A stretch of DNA of 12,838 nucleotides from Bacteroidales bacterium. Its GTDB lineage: Bacteria > Bacteroidota > Bacteroidia > Bacteroidales > Paludibacteraceae. The position numbers and the translations under genes are program-made. Under the pieces are notes generated by a model. The model was not told where the DNA came from. It did no database searches and was given only the letters and a program-made list of their open reading frames with translations. The stretch covers positions 1 to 12,838 of the forward strand of contig CAAFXN010000264.1 in NCBI GenBank assembly GCA_900766775.1. The letters run 5' to 3'. Shown piece after piece: positions 1-5,532 of this stretch; positions within the stretch are counted from its first letter, which is position 1, and each line of letters opens with the position of its first letter.

Positions 1-766
1 ACAGGTGCAACCCGCAGTGCGCACTCAGCGACCAGTCTTTGCGCAGGGTGAGGGCGATGTTGTTCACCGCAAAGTCGCCTTTATAACTCGTGTAGAGGCT
101 CTTCCACGGGGTCATGCCCAGTCGGGCGGAGAGCGTCATGTCGTAGGGTAGGGCGAATTCGTAGCCTAATTCCAAATACGACGACCACGCGCGTTTCACA
201 CTGCCGTCGTCCAGCAGGTAACCGTCACGGCTGGTGAAGCGTGTGCACCAGAGTATGCTCAGCGGCAGTTTGCTGCTCACTTTATAGCCCGCGCGCAACT
301 CCGTGGTGTTGCCGGGTTGCCCGGGCGCGGCTTGCTTAAAGTCGAAGAGCCCTGTGCCGTCGAAATAGCACATGTGGATGACGAACAGCCGAAAGCCCCA
401 GCGCGAGAAGCCCACGGAGATATCCACCTCGGGCAGGAATCCCTGAAACGCCCAATCGGTGCTGCCCACGTTCCACCACATGTCCACGAACAAGCCGCCG
501 TAGCCCACGTTCGCACTCGCCTGCACGCTCGGTCCGCCTACGTACAGCCCGCGCCAAATATAGTTGGCAACGAGGTTGACATCAGCGCCGTAGGTCAGCC
601 CCAGCCGCTTCGGGTGCTCATCCAGCCAACGAGATTTCACAGGGGACACCCCGACAGTGTCGCGGGCGGGTAAAACATCTTCCGCCGAGGCGGGGAAACA
701 CAAAAGAAAAAGCATTACCCCTACGCATAGCGCATGAGGAAATGCTTTTGAATGGTTGCGGTACAT
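1..766 (-). CDS. Predicted outer-membrane beta-barrel (porin-like) protein, 3' end cut by window edge
   Basis: The open frame runs from an ATG at 766 to the window edge, giving 255 residues with no stop, so the C-terminus is missing. The N-terminus has a basic stretch, a hydrophobic core at about residues 12-25 and a cleavage site after ASA (residue 28), a classic signal peptide. The mature part has alternating aromatic/hydrophobic segments with charged turns, for example LTYGADVNLVANYIWRG (about residues 56-72) and LFVDMWWNVGS. That pattern suits an outer-membrane barrel, and the YIWRG motif recalls TorF/Gcw_chp-like porins. The family name is inference; the signal peptide and barrel-like pattern are visible. 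The gene starts 40 bases after the stop of the small helix-turn-helix gene and has no obvious promoter of its own, so the two may be co-transcribed. Confidence 0.65.
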   Translation of the reverse strand, partial: MYRNHSKAFPHALCVGVMLFLLCFPASAEDVLPARDTVGVSPVKSRWLDEHPKRLGLTYGADVNLVANYIWRGLYVGGPSVQASANVGYGGLFVDMWWNVGSTDWAFQGFLPEVDISVGFSRWGFRLFVIHMCYFDGTGLFDFKQAAPGQPGNTTELRAGYKVSSKLPLSILWCTRFTSRDGYLLDDGSVKRAWSSYLELGYEFALPYDMTLSARLGMTPWKSLYTSYKGDFAVNNIALTLRKDWSLSAHCGLHL

Positions 767-785
767 GGCTGCAATCTCGAAGTCT

Positions 786-800
786 CCGAAAAGTTTTCGG
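786..800. promoter_or_regulatory. Perfect 15-base palindrome between the HTH gene and the porin-like gene
   Basis: CCGAAAAGTTTTCGG reads as a perfect inverted repeat centred on one base. It lies between the HTH stop (807) and the porin-like ATG (766). No T-run follows it on the minus strand, so it is not a typical intrinsic terminator. It could be an operator for the HTH protein or an mRNA hairpin. Function is unproven. Confidence 0.3.
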
Positions 801-806
801 GTGTTC

Positions 807-1055
807 TTACAGTCCTTTCTGTGCTACCCATGCAAGGCGCAGTGCCACGTCCAAGATACGGGTATCAGTCAGCGTTACGATGCCACCCTCAGGACCGGGC
901 TCAATATGATAACCTGCCTCTGCGTTACCTTCACCTTTGAAGAAAGCGCGAACTGCATCGGGTTCCATACCAAGTTCCTGTGCGATGGCATCCATACTGC
1001 CATGGGGGAGACTGTCTTTTACCTCGCGGAGGCGGTCAAATGTTGTACGAATCAT
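807..1055 (-). CDS. Small helix-turn-helix DNA-binding protein, 82 aa
   Basis: This is a complete 82-residue ORF from ATG (1055) to TAA. Residues about 20-41 (SMDAIAQELGMEPDAVRAFFKG) read as a helix-turn-helix: an initiator helix, a GM turn and a recognition helix. It is followed by a conserved-looking acidic/glycine segment, HIEPGPEGGIVTLTDTRILD. Small proteins of this shape, with an N-terminal basic helix, LPHGS, an HTH and an IEPGP tail, are common in Bacteroidetes as uncharacterised DNA-binding proteins. The size suits a transcription factor or nucleoid-associated accessory protein. It has its own strong-looking promoter (1105-1136) and sits directly upstream of a porin-like gene, which could be a target or simply a downstream cistron. 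Specific function is unknown. Confidence 0.75.
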   Translation of the reverse strand: MIRTTFDRLREVKDSLPHGSMDAIAQELGMEPDAVRAFFKGEGNAEAGYHIEPGPEGGIVTLTDTRILDVALRLAWVAQKGL

Positions 1056-1104
1056 AATTGTGTCGTTTTTTATGGCTAATGTTATGTTATTTTCTTTTGC
1101 GCTG

Positions 1105-1136
1105 CAAAGGTACGAAAAACTTTTGATATAAGCAAG
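1105..1136 (-). promoter_or_regulatory. Bacteroidetes-type promoter for the small HTH gene
   Basis: On the minus strand CTTG (1136-1133) is followed by 20 bases and then TACCTTTG (1112-1105), matching the Bacteroidetes sigma-ABfr -33/-7 pattern TTTG-N19-21-TAnnTTTG. The spacing is the same as in the DUF4831 promoter in this window. The start codon is at 1055, so the expected leader is about 40-45 bases and AT-rich. Confidence 0.75.
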
Positions 1137-1194
1137 CGTTTGTATAAAAAAAATGATTTTTAGACCGCGGACGCTGTCATTGCTTTTCCATCTT

Positions 1195-1472
1195 CCGTTA
1201 ATACCGTTAATTATGTGTCAATTTTATGTCTCCATTAAAGCCATTAAAGATTCATTAAAGATAATGTTTAATGTTATTGCGTGTTAAATTTTGTTATCTT
1301 TTATTTTCCTTGCGGCTTGAAGCCGGGTGTACCATCCCGCCCCCTGACCCCCTCCCCTCCTTTCAGGAGAGGCGGGGGAGCTAGAGCTACCTTCGTCTGT
1401 TTTAGGCTTTAATGGTTCTTTATATGGTCTTTAATGGATAAATCAAACGAGGAATTAATGGATAATTAACGG
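1195..1472. repeat. MITE-like inverted-repeat region in the nadD-HTH gap, overlapping the nadD stop
   Basis: The gene-free stretch 1137-1465 holds a large imperfect dyad. CCGTTAATTAT at 1204-1214 is perfectly inverted as ATAATTAACGG at 1462-1472. Inside it, CCATTAAAG-type units (1232-1260, three copies) are mirrored by CTTTAATGG-type units (1406-1437). Between the arms lie a small hairpin, CGGCTTGAAGCCG (1313-1325), and a C-rich/G-rich palindrome (1341-1380). No ORF or transposase is present. The right arm includes the last codons and stop of nadD. It could be a small non-autonomous element or paired repeat tracts; no clear target-site duplication was seen. Confidence 0.5.
1341..1380. repeat. 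C-rich/G-rich palindromic repeat
   Basis: A C-rich arm (1351-1361) pairs imperfectly across a TTC loop (1362-1364) with a G-rich arm (1365-1378). The innermost stem is CTCCT/AGGAG. The architecture resembles the palindromes in mnmE, recN and the window end: C-rich arm, short loop, G-rich arm, then a GGGG run. The sequence identity is too low to be sure it belongs to the same family. Confidence 0.45.
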
Positions 1473-2002
1473 TCATTAGCGGAGGCTTTTGCCCGTATCT
1501 CCGTGCTGGAGATGTCAAAATACGGTGCCCCTTCCAGCATGATTATCTGTGCGTTGTCTGACCACTGACCACTGACCACTGGCCACTCCCCACTTCCTGC
1601 TCCTCTTCTCGGATACACGAAGATTCGGTAGTGCGAAACGATATACTCCCATTCGCGCCAGCGGGGCAGAATCCGCAGGTTATCCTCGCCGATGATGAGG
1701 GTGAAGGTATGCTGCGGATAGGCTGCGGCTAAGGCGCGCAGGGTGTTGGCGGTGTAGGACGGTCGTGGCAGACCAAACTCAAAATCGCATGCCACCACGT
1801 GCGGAATCCCCTCTATCGCCTTCCGCACACCCTCCAGCCGCTCCTGCTCGTCTGCTAACTCGCGGCTGTCTTTCAGCGGGTTGTTGGGCGACACCATCAT
1901 CCATACCTCATCCAAGTCGGTGTGCTCCGCCACCCACTTTGCCAACCCCACATGTCCGTAATGCACAGGATTGAACGAACCGCCGTAGATACCTATCTGC
2001 AT
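1466..2002 (-). CDS. nadD: Nicotinate-nucleotide adenylyltransferase, shortened C-terminus
   Basis: NadD transfers AMP from ATP to nicotinate mononucleotide to make deamido-NAD in the cytosol, a late step of NAD synthesis. The protein (178 aa) begins MQIGIYGGSFNPVHYGH: the nucleotidyltransferase N-motif with HxGH at residues 14-17. IIGEDNLRILPRW follows mid-protein and ISSTEIR is at 164-170. I chose ATG 2002 because family members start just before GIYGGSFNP; an in-frame TTG at 2026 would sit inside the promoter-like box. Two oddities stand out. Residues about 136-148 are encoded by a heptanucleotide repeat (1561-1595). The chain also stops 8 residues after ISSTEIR, whereas relatives usually continue about 15-20 more (a YxVxxxVxxYI-type helix). 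The end coincides with a repeat arm. It is probably functional, but that is not certain. Confidence 0.9.
   Translation of the reverse strand: MQIGIYGGSFNPVHYGHVGLAKWVAEHTDLDEVWMMVSPNNPLKDSRELADEQERLEGVRKAIEGIPHVVACDFEFGLPRPSYTANTLRALAAAYPQHTFTLIIGEDNLRILPRWREWEYIVSHYRIFVYPRRGAGSGEWPVVSGQWSDNAQIIMLEGAPYFDISSTEIRAKASANDR
1561..1595. repeat. Heptanucleotide array (ACCACTG-type) inside nadD
   Basis: Five consecutive 7-base units are present: ACCACTG three times, then GCCACTC and CCCACTT. On the coding strand they encode the segment GEWPVVSGQWSD just before the terminal ISSTEIR motif, a place where relatives have a variable loop. Confidence 0.8.
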
Positions 2003-2023
2003 AGTTGCTAATAAAATTCTCCG

Positions 2024-2031
2024 CAAAGATA
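2024..2031 (-). promoter_or_regulatory. Possible -7 promoter box for nadD
   Basis: TATCTTTG on the minus strand matches the Bacteroidetes -7 consensus TAnnTTTG and lies 22 bases upstream of the nadD ATG, between the gmk stop and nadD. A TTTTG lies 22 bases further upstream, one base longer than the usual spacing. nadD may therefore have its own start in addition to read-through from gmk. Confidence 0.4.
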
Positions 2032-2035
2032 CAAT

Positions 2036-2611
2036 TTATTCCGAGATATCCTTCAAAATTCCGAGTTTCGCGAGCAGCGCCTCCAACTCGCCCTGCGCCT
2101 TCTGCAAATCGTCGTTGGTGATGATATAGTCGAACTTCGGCGCGTCTGCCAACTCGATACTTGCTTTCGCCAACCGTTTCTGAATCATCTCCTCTGAGGT
2201 ATCGCCTCTGCCGTGAAGGCGTCGCGACAATTCCTCTACCGAAGGTGGCGCAATGAACACTGCTGCCGCCTCATCGCCGAAGATACGCTTCAGGTTCAGC
2301 CCGCCTTTCACGTCGATGTCGAACACCGCCGTCATGCCTGCCGACTGTATGCGCTCTATCTCCGAACGCAGCGTGCCGTAGTACAGACCCTCGTACACTT
2401 GTTCATACTCGATGAAATCGCCATTGGCGATATGTTGCTCAAACGCCTCGCGAGAGACGAAATAGTACTCCCTGCCGTCCTGCTCCTGCCCACGTGGGGC
2501 ACGCGTCGTACACGACACACTCAGCGCAAACTGACCCGGAAACCGACTCAGCAGGTGCTTCACCATAGTAGATTTACCGCTCCCGCTCGGAGCACAAAAA
2601 ATAAGAATCAT
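2036..2611 (-). CDS. gmk: Guanylate kinase
   Basis: This enzyme phosphorylates GMP to GDP with ATP in the cytosol and links purine salvage and synthesis to GTP pools. The 191-residue protein has the P-loop APSGSGKST (residues 7-15). The alanine in place of the first glycine is common in Bacteroidetes guanylate kinases. It is followed by the GMP-binding segment SCTTRAPRGQEQDGREYYFV and then FIEYEQVYEGLYYGT, FDIDVKGGLNLK and a lid/C-terminal region, RLHGRGDTSEEMIQKRL. Length and motif order are normal. It starts at ATG 2611 with no alternative nearby. It lies between yicC and nadD, an order often seen in Bacteroidetes, but the 237-base gap to yicC is filled with repeats and hairpins (2618-2850) that could affect its expression. 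Confidence 0.96.
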   Translation of the reverse strand: MILIFCAPSGSGKSTMVKHLLSRFPGQFALSVSCTTRAPRGQEQDGREYYFVSREAFEQHIANGDFIEYEQVYEGLYYGTLRSEIERIQSAGMTAVFDIDVKGGLNLKRIFGDEAAAVFIAPPSVEELSRRLHGRGDTSEEMIQKRLAKASIELADAPKFDYIITNDDLQKAQGELEALLAKLGILKDISE

Positions 2612-2617
2612 AATGTA

Positions 2618-2726
2618 ACTTCGTGTAAATAACTTCGCTTTGCTTCGTGTAAGAAACTTCGTGTAAATAACTTCGCTTTGCTTCGTGTAAGAAACTTCGT
2701 GTAAATAACTCCGCTTCGCTTCGTGT
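2618..2726. repeat. 38-bp tandem repeat, three copies, upstream of gmk
   Basis: Units begin at 2618, 2656 and 2694 (ACTTCGTGTAAATAACT...). The first two are identical or nearly so; the third is degenerate at its end. The array ends 7 bases before the gmk start codon in transcription order, so it forms most of the gmk leader. AAGAAACTTCGTGT at 2651-2664 and again at 2689-2702 is perfectly inverted at 2818-2831, so the leader RNA could form a long-range stem with the hairpin array. There are no unique spacers, so this is not CRISPR. Confidence 0.85.
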
Positions 2727-2850
2727 ACAGCCCGTAGGGCTTCTGTACATTTACTTTCTTACAGCCTCGCAGAGGCTTTCATACACGGAGTTTCTTTACA
2801 GCGCGTAGCGCTTTCTAACACGAAGTTTCTTTACAGCGCGTAGCGCTTTT
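2724..2850. repeat. Array of four small hairpins with covarying stems, yicC-gmk gap
   Basis: Four modules on the plus strand share ACAG-stem-loop-stem-CTT: AGCCC/GGGCT (2729-2741), AGCCTC/GAGGCT (2763-2777), AGCGC/GCGCT (2800-2812) and AGCGC/GCGCT (2835-2847). The loops are GTA or GCA. Spacing is 34-37 bases, and the last two units are a 35-bp direct repeat. Stem sequences differ but pairing is kept. The last module touches the yicC stop codon at 2849-2851. No T-run follows on the minus strand, so these are not standard terminators. Confidence 0.75.
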
Positions 2851-3802
2851 ACAGCACATTCAGCACCTGCTCTTTGATTTGTTCGAGGATATCTTTCATC
2901 TTCACCACGATAATCTGCATTTCGCTTTGGTTGCTCTTGCTGCCCAGCGTGTTGATTTCTCGTCCCATCTCCTGCGCGATAAAGCCGAGTTTCTTACCTA
3001 CGCCGCTGCCGTTTCCCTGCATGGTCTCGCGGAAGTATTGGATATGATTCCTTAGACGCACCTTCTCTTCGTTGATATCTAATTTCTCAAGGTAATAAAT
3101 CATCTCCTGCTCCAGTCGATTCATGTCCACCTTCTGCCGTGTCTCTTCTGCCAACTGCTCGAGGTTGCCGAACAGCCGCCCGCGTATCTTCTCCACGCGG
3201 CTCTTCTCATACGGCTCCACCTCCGCCAACAACGCGGCGATACCATCCAATTTCTCGGTGAACATACGCTCTAACGAAGCGCCCTCCTGCGTGCGGAAAG
3301 CGATGAAATGGTCTATCGCGCGCATGAGCGTCTCTTTCACTACCGCCCATTGTTCCTCGCTGATGCTGCCCTCTTCCTGCACCCGCAAAACATCAGGCAT
3401 ACGCAGGATAGCACTTGTCAGCCCCTCTTCCGACATTCCCAACTCCGCTTGCAGACTGCGCAACTCCCTGTAGTAATAGGCAAACGCCTCTTTGTTGATG
3501 GGTGTGAACGCTTGCTGGTCGGGGTGCATAGGCGTCCCCGCCTGCTGAAAAATACCCTCGCTTGCTTGAGTAGCACCCGCACAAGCCCTTACGCTCTCCA
3601 ATTGAATGCTCAAATCTACTTTCCCCCGCTCCAACCGTTGGTTGATAATCGTGCGAATCTCCAACTCTTTGTTGCGCAACTGCGGAGCCATCCGCGTGCT
3701 CAAATCCAGCGACTTCGAGTTCAGCCCCCGCAGTTCCACAACAATCTTTGTATTCTCCACTTGGCTTTCGGCTTTGCCATAACCGGTCATAGATAATATC
3801 AT
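2849..3802 (-). CDS. yicC: YicC/YloC family endoribonuclease
   Basis: Members of this family are RNA-cleaving enzymes involved in RNA turnover. The 317-residue protein starts with the signature MILSMTGYGKAE. An N-terminal domain includes LERGKVDLSI (about 57-66). The conserved C-terminal domain contains DMNRLEQE (about 226-233), LDINEEKVRLRNHIQYF (about 241-257) and LGFIAQEMGREINTLGSKS (about 272-290). Start choice: ATG 3802 fits the family. A longer frame from ATG 3880 adds 26 non-conserved residues but overlaps the mnmE stop as ATGA, so it cannot be wholly dismissed. The protein is about 25 residues longer than usual because of an insert at about residues 72-98 (Ala/Gln/Gly/Pro-rich), part of which resembles an intergenic repeat (3518-3539). 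It is probably co-transcribed with mnmE and gmk. Confidence 0.92.
   Translation of the reverse strand: MILSMTGYGKAESQVENTKIVVELRGLNSKSLDLSTRMAPQLRNKELEIRTIINQRLERGKVDLSIQLESVRACAGATQASEGIFQQAGTPMHPDQQAFTPINKEAFAYYYRELRSLQAELGMSEEGLTSAILRMPDVLRVQEEGSISEEQWAVVKETLMRAIDHFIAFRTQEGASLERMFTEKLDGIAALLAEVEPYEKSRVEKIRGRLFGNLEQLAEETRQKVDMNRLEQEMIYYLEKLDINEEKVRLRNHIQYFRETMQGNGSGVGKKLGFIAQEMGREINTLGSKSNQSEMQIIVVKMKDILEQIKEQVLNVL
3518..3539. repeat. Probable repeat fragment inside yicC
   Basis: On the minus strand this 22-base piece encodes GTPMHPD and begins GGGGACGCCT. By hand alignment it matches the intergenic repeat at 5390-5411 at 18 of 22 bases. It lies in the family-atypical insert of YicC. The short length makes chance similarity possible. 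Confidence 0.4.
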
Positions 3803-3876
3803 ATCGCGTAGTTTTTTTTGTACAAATGTTTTAATTATCTTTGAGTGAACTTGTTCCATTTTGGAATAGGTAGATT

Positions 3877-5340
3877 TCATTTCCCAATGCAGAAGTGCGA
3901 AAAAATGGAGTGCAAGACCTCGTCGGAGGTTATCTGCCCCGTTACCTCGCCGAGTGCGGTCAGGCAGTCGTGCAGGTCCATCGAGAGAAACTCGCCGCTC
4001 ACGCCCGCTGCCAAGCCCTCCTGCACGCGGCGGATAGCCTCGTCTGCCCGCGTGAGTGCCTCATAGTGGCGGACGTTGCTGATGGTGGCGGCGTTGCGCG
4101 TGGCGGTCAGTTGCTCGCCCGCCGTTTGCAGCCTTGCCAGCAGCGGCGCAATCTCTTTGTTCCTCGCGGAGATATACACCGGTGCCTCAGGGTCATCCGA
4201 CGGTGTAGGCACCGACGCCAGCAAGTCCGCCTTGTTGATGACGCGGATTAATCTTTCTCCCTCCCTTTGTAGGGAGGGTTGGGGTGGGTCCCCTTCTCCC
4301 TCCCTTTGTAGGGAGGGACGGGGAGGGTCCTCTTCTCCCTCCCTTTGTAGGGAGGGACGGGGTGGGTCCTCTTCCCCCTCCCTTTGTAGGGAGGGCTGGG
4401 GTGGGTCCTGGAGTTGCGGTGGGTCTTGTATCTCAATTACTATCTGCGCCTCCTCGGCGGCTTTGCGGCTGCGGGCGATACCCATCTGTTCTATCCTATC
4501 GTCCGTCTCGCGTATGCCCGCCGTGTCGATGAAGCGGTAGAGTATGCCGCCGAGCACCATCGTCTCCTCCACGGTGTCGCGCGTGGTGCCGGCTATGTCG
4601 CTCACGATGGCGCGTTCCTCGCCCACCAGCGCGTTCAGCAGCGTCGATTTGCCCACGTTGGTCTCGCCAATCAGCGCTACGGCAATACCTCTCTTTATCG
4701 CGTTCCCCGCTTGGAACGAGCGCGTCAGGTCGCTCAGCCGCCCGTGTATCTCCTCCGCCAGCGCTTTCAACTCCCCGCGGTCGGCGAACTCCAACTCCTC
4801 GTGGTCGGCGAAGTCCAACTCCAACTCAACGAGCGAGGTGAACCGCAGCAGACGCTCCCGCAGCACGGCTATCTCGCCCGACACGCTGCCTTTCAGTTGC
4901 TTCAGCGCCAAGTCCTTCTCAACTTTCGACTGCGAGGCTATCAGGTCTGCCACCGCCTCCGCCTCCGCCAAGTCCATCTTGCCGTTCAGGAACGCTCGTT
5001 GGGTGAACTCCCCCGCCTTTGCCAAGCGGCAACCCGCGTCCACCAACCAGCGCAGCAACTCCTGCTGGATGTACAGACTGCCGTGGCAACTTATCTCCAC
5101 CGTGTCCTCGCCCGTGAACGAGTGCGGCGCACGAAACACCGTTGCCACCACCTCGTCCAGCACCTCCTCGCCACGCACTATCTCCCCGTAGTGGACAGAG
5201 TTCGCTTTGGCTTCACGCAGGTCGGTACGTCCGCGGAACAGGCTGCCGACAATCGCTATCGCCTGCTCGCCGCTCACGCGCACCACGGCTATCCCCCCGC
5301 ACCCGTAAGGCGTTGATATTGCACAAATAGTATCTGTCAT
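3877..5340 (-). CDS. mnmE: tRNA modification GTPase MnmE with a tandem-repeat insert in the G domain
   Basis: With MnmG, MnmE installs the (carboxymethyl)aminomethyl group on wobble uridine 34 of tRNAs, using GTP hydrolysis and 5,10-methylene-THF. The N-terminal THF-binding domain begins TDTICAISTPYGCGGIAVVRVSG. The G domain has G1 GETNVGKST (225-233), G2 around GTTRDT (250-255), G3 DTAG (271-274) with the catalytic glutamate E283, and G4 NKAD (368-371). The helical C-terminus ends in the hallmark CIGK, so the frame is intact. Between G3 and G4 sit four 13-residue repeats (310-361, core DPPRPSLQREGE) after a partial unit at 304-309, making it 487 aa against about 455-465 normally. The start ATG 5340 is preceded by an 11-base duplication carrying a mini-ORF, ATG-ACA-ACA-ACA-TGA, whose stop overlaps the start. 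It is followed by yicC. Confidence 0.96.
   Translation of the reverse strand: MTDTICAISTPYGCGGIAVVRVSGEQAIAIVGSLFRGRTDLREAKANSVHYGEIVRGEEVLDEVVATVFRAPHSFTGEDTVEISCHGSLYIQQELLRWLVDAGCRLAKAGEFTQRAFLNGKMDLAEAEAVADLIASQSKVEKDLALKQLKGSVSGEIAVLRERLLRFTSLVELELDFADHEELEFADRGELKALAEEIHGRLSDLTRSFQAGNAIKRGIAVALIGETNVGKSTLLNALVGEERAIVSDIAGTTRDTVEETMVLGGILYRFIDTAGIRETDDRIEQMGIARSRKAAEEAQIVIEIQDPPQLQDPPQPSLQREGEEDPPRPSLQREGEEDPPRPSLQREGEGDPPQPSLQREGERLIRVINKADLLASVPTPSDDPEAPVYISARNKEIAPLLARLQTAGEQLTATRNAATISNVRHYEALTRADEAIRRVQEGLAAGVSGEFLSMDLHDCLTALGEVTGQITSDEVLHSIFSHFCIGK
4258..4413. repeat. Palindromic repeat, four 39-bp tandem copies, inside mnmE
   Basis: Each copy contains CCCTCCC-TTTGTA-GGGAGGG (first stem 4259-4265 with 4272-4278) followed by a GGGGTGGGTCC-type tail. 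The G-rich arms begin at 4272, 4311, 4350 and 4389, an exact 39-base period. Because 39 is divisible by three, each copy adds 13 residues without disturbing the frame. A truncated unit continues to about 4431. Related copies are at 9977-10053 and 12785-12813. Confidence 0.95.
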
Positions 5341-5360
5341 GTTGTTGTCATGTTGTTGTC

Positions 5361-5381
5361 AGGTTTCAGGTTTCAAGTTTC
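5361..5381. repeat. Heptanucleotide array (AGGTTTC-type) upstream of mnmE
   Basis: Three 7-base units, AGGTTTC, AGGTTTC and AAGTTTC, lie about 20 bases upstream of the mnmE start. The same heptamer family makes the long dyad at 8527-8601. Confidence 0.75.
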
Positions 5382-5389
5382 AAGCAGAC

Positions 5390-5466
5390 GGGGACGCCTG
5401 CGTACCCGGACAGCATTACCGCGGGCGAGACGCCCGCGTCCCCAGTGGACGCCTGCGTACCCGAAC
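5390..5466. repeat. REP-like composite repeat in the GH43-mnmE gap
   Basis: Two direct copies of GGACGCCTGCGTACCCG (5392-5408 and 5447-5463) flank a strong hairpin, CGCGGGCG-AGA-CGCCCGCG (5420-5438). The segment 5418-5448 matches 12098-12128 in the DUF4831 gene, in reverse orientation, at 30 of 31 bases. No ORF is present. The element lies in the leader of mnmE or the trailer of the GH43 gene. Confidence 0.85.
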
Positions 5467-5467
5467 T

Positions 5468-5530
5468 AATTCCTAATTCCTAATTCCTAATTCCTCATTC
5501 CTAATTCCCAATTCCTAATTCCTCATTCCT
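5468..5530. repeat. Heptanucleotide array (AATTCCT-type), nine units, just after the GH43 gene
   Basis: Nine consecutive 7-base units of AATTCCT with variants CATTCCT and AATTCCC run up to the GH43 stop codon at 5533-5535. The array is AT-rich and has no terminator-like structure. Confidence 0.9.
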
Positions 5531-5532
5531 AA

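Noticed and set aside
2003..2026. Longer nadD starting at TTG 2026
   Set aside because: The added residues (RRILLAT) are not family-like and the start would overlap the TATCTTTG promoter-like box.
2618..2726. Possible CRISPR array in the gmk leader
   Set aside because: The units are contiguous 38-bp tandem copies with no unique spacers, and no cas genes are nearby.
4248..4436. Minus-strand ORF of NPPYKGRE-type repeats
   Set aside because: It is another frame of the palindromic repeat inside mnmE. It is not a separate gene, though it shows that the repeat is open in several frames.
4414..5316. Plus-strand 300-aa ORF opposite mnmE
   Set aside because: It is a shadow of the GC-rich mnmE frame; its translation is Arg/Leu/Gln-rich without domains, while mnmE has all its motifs.
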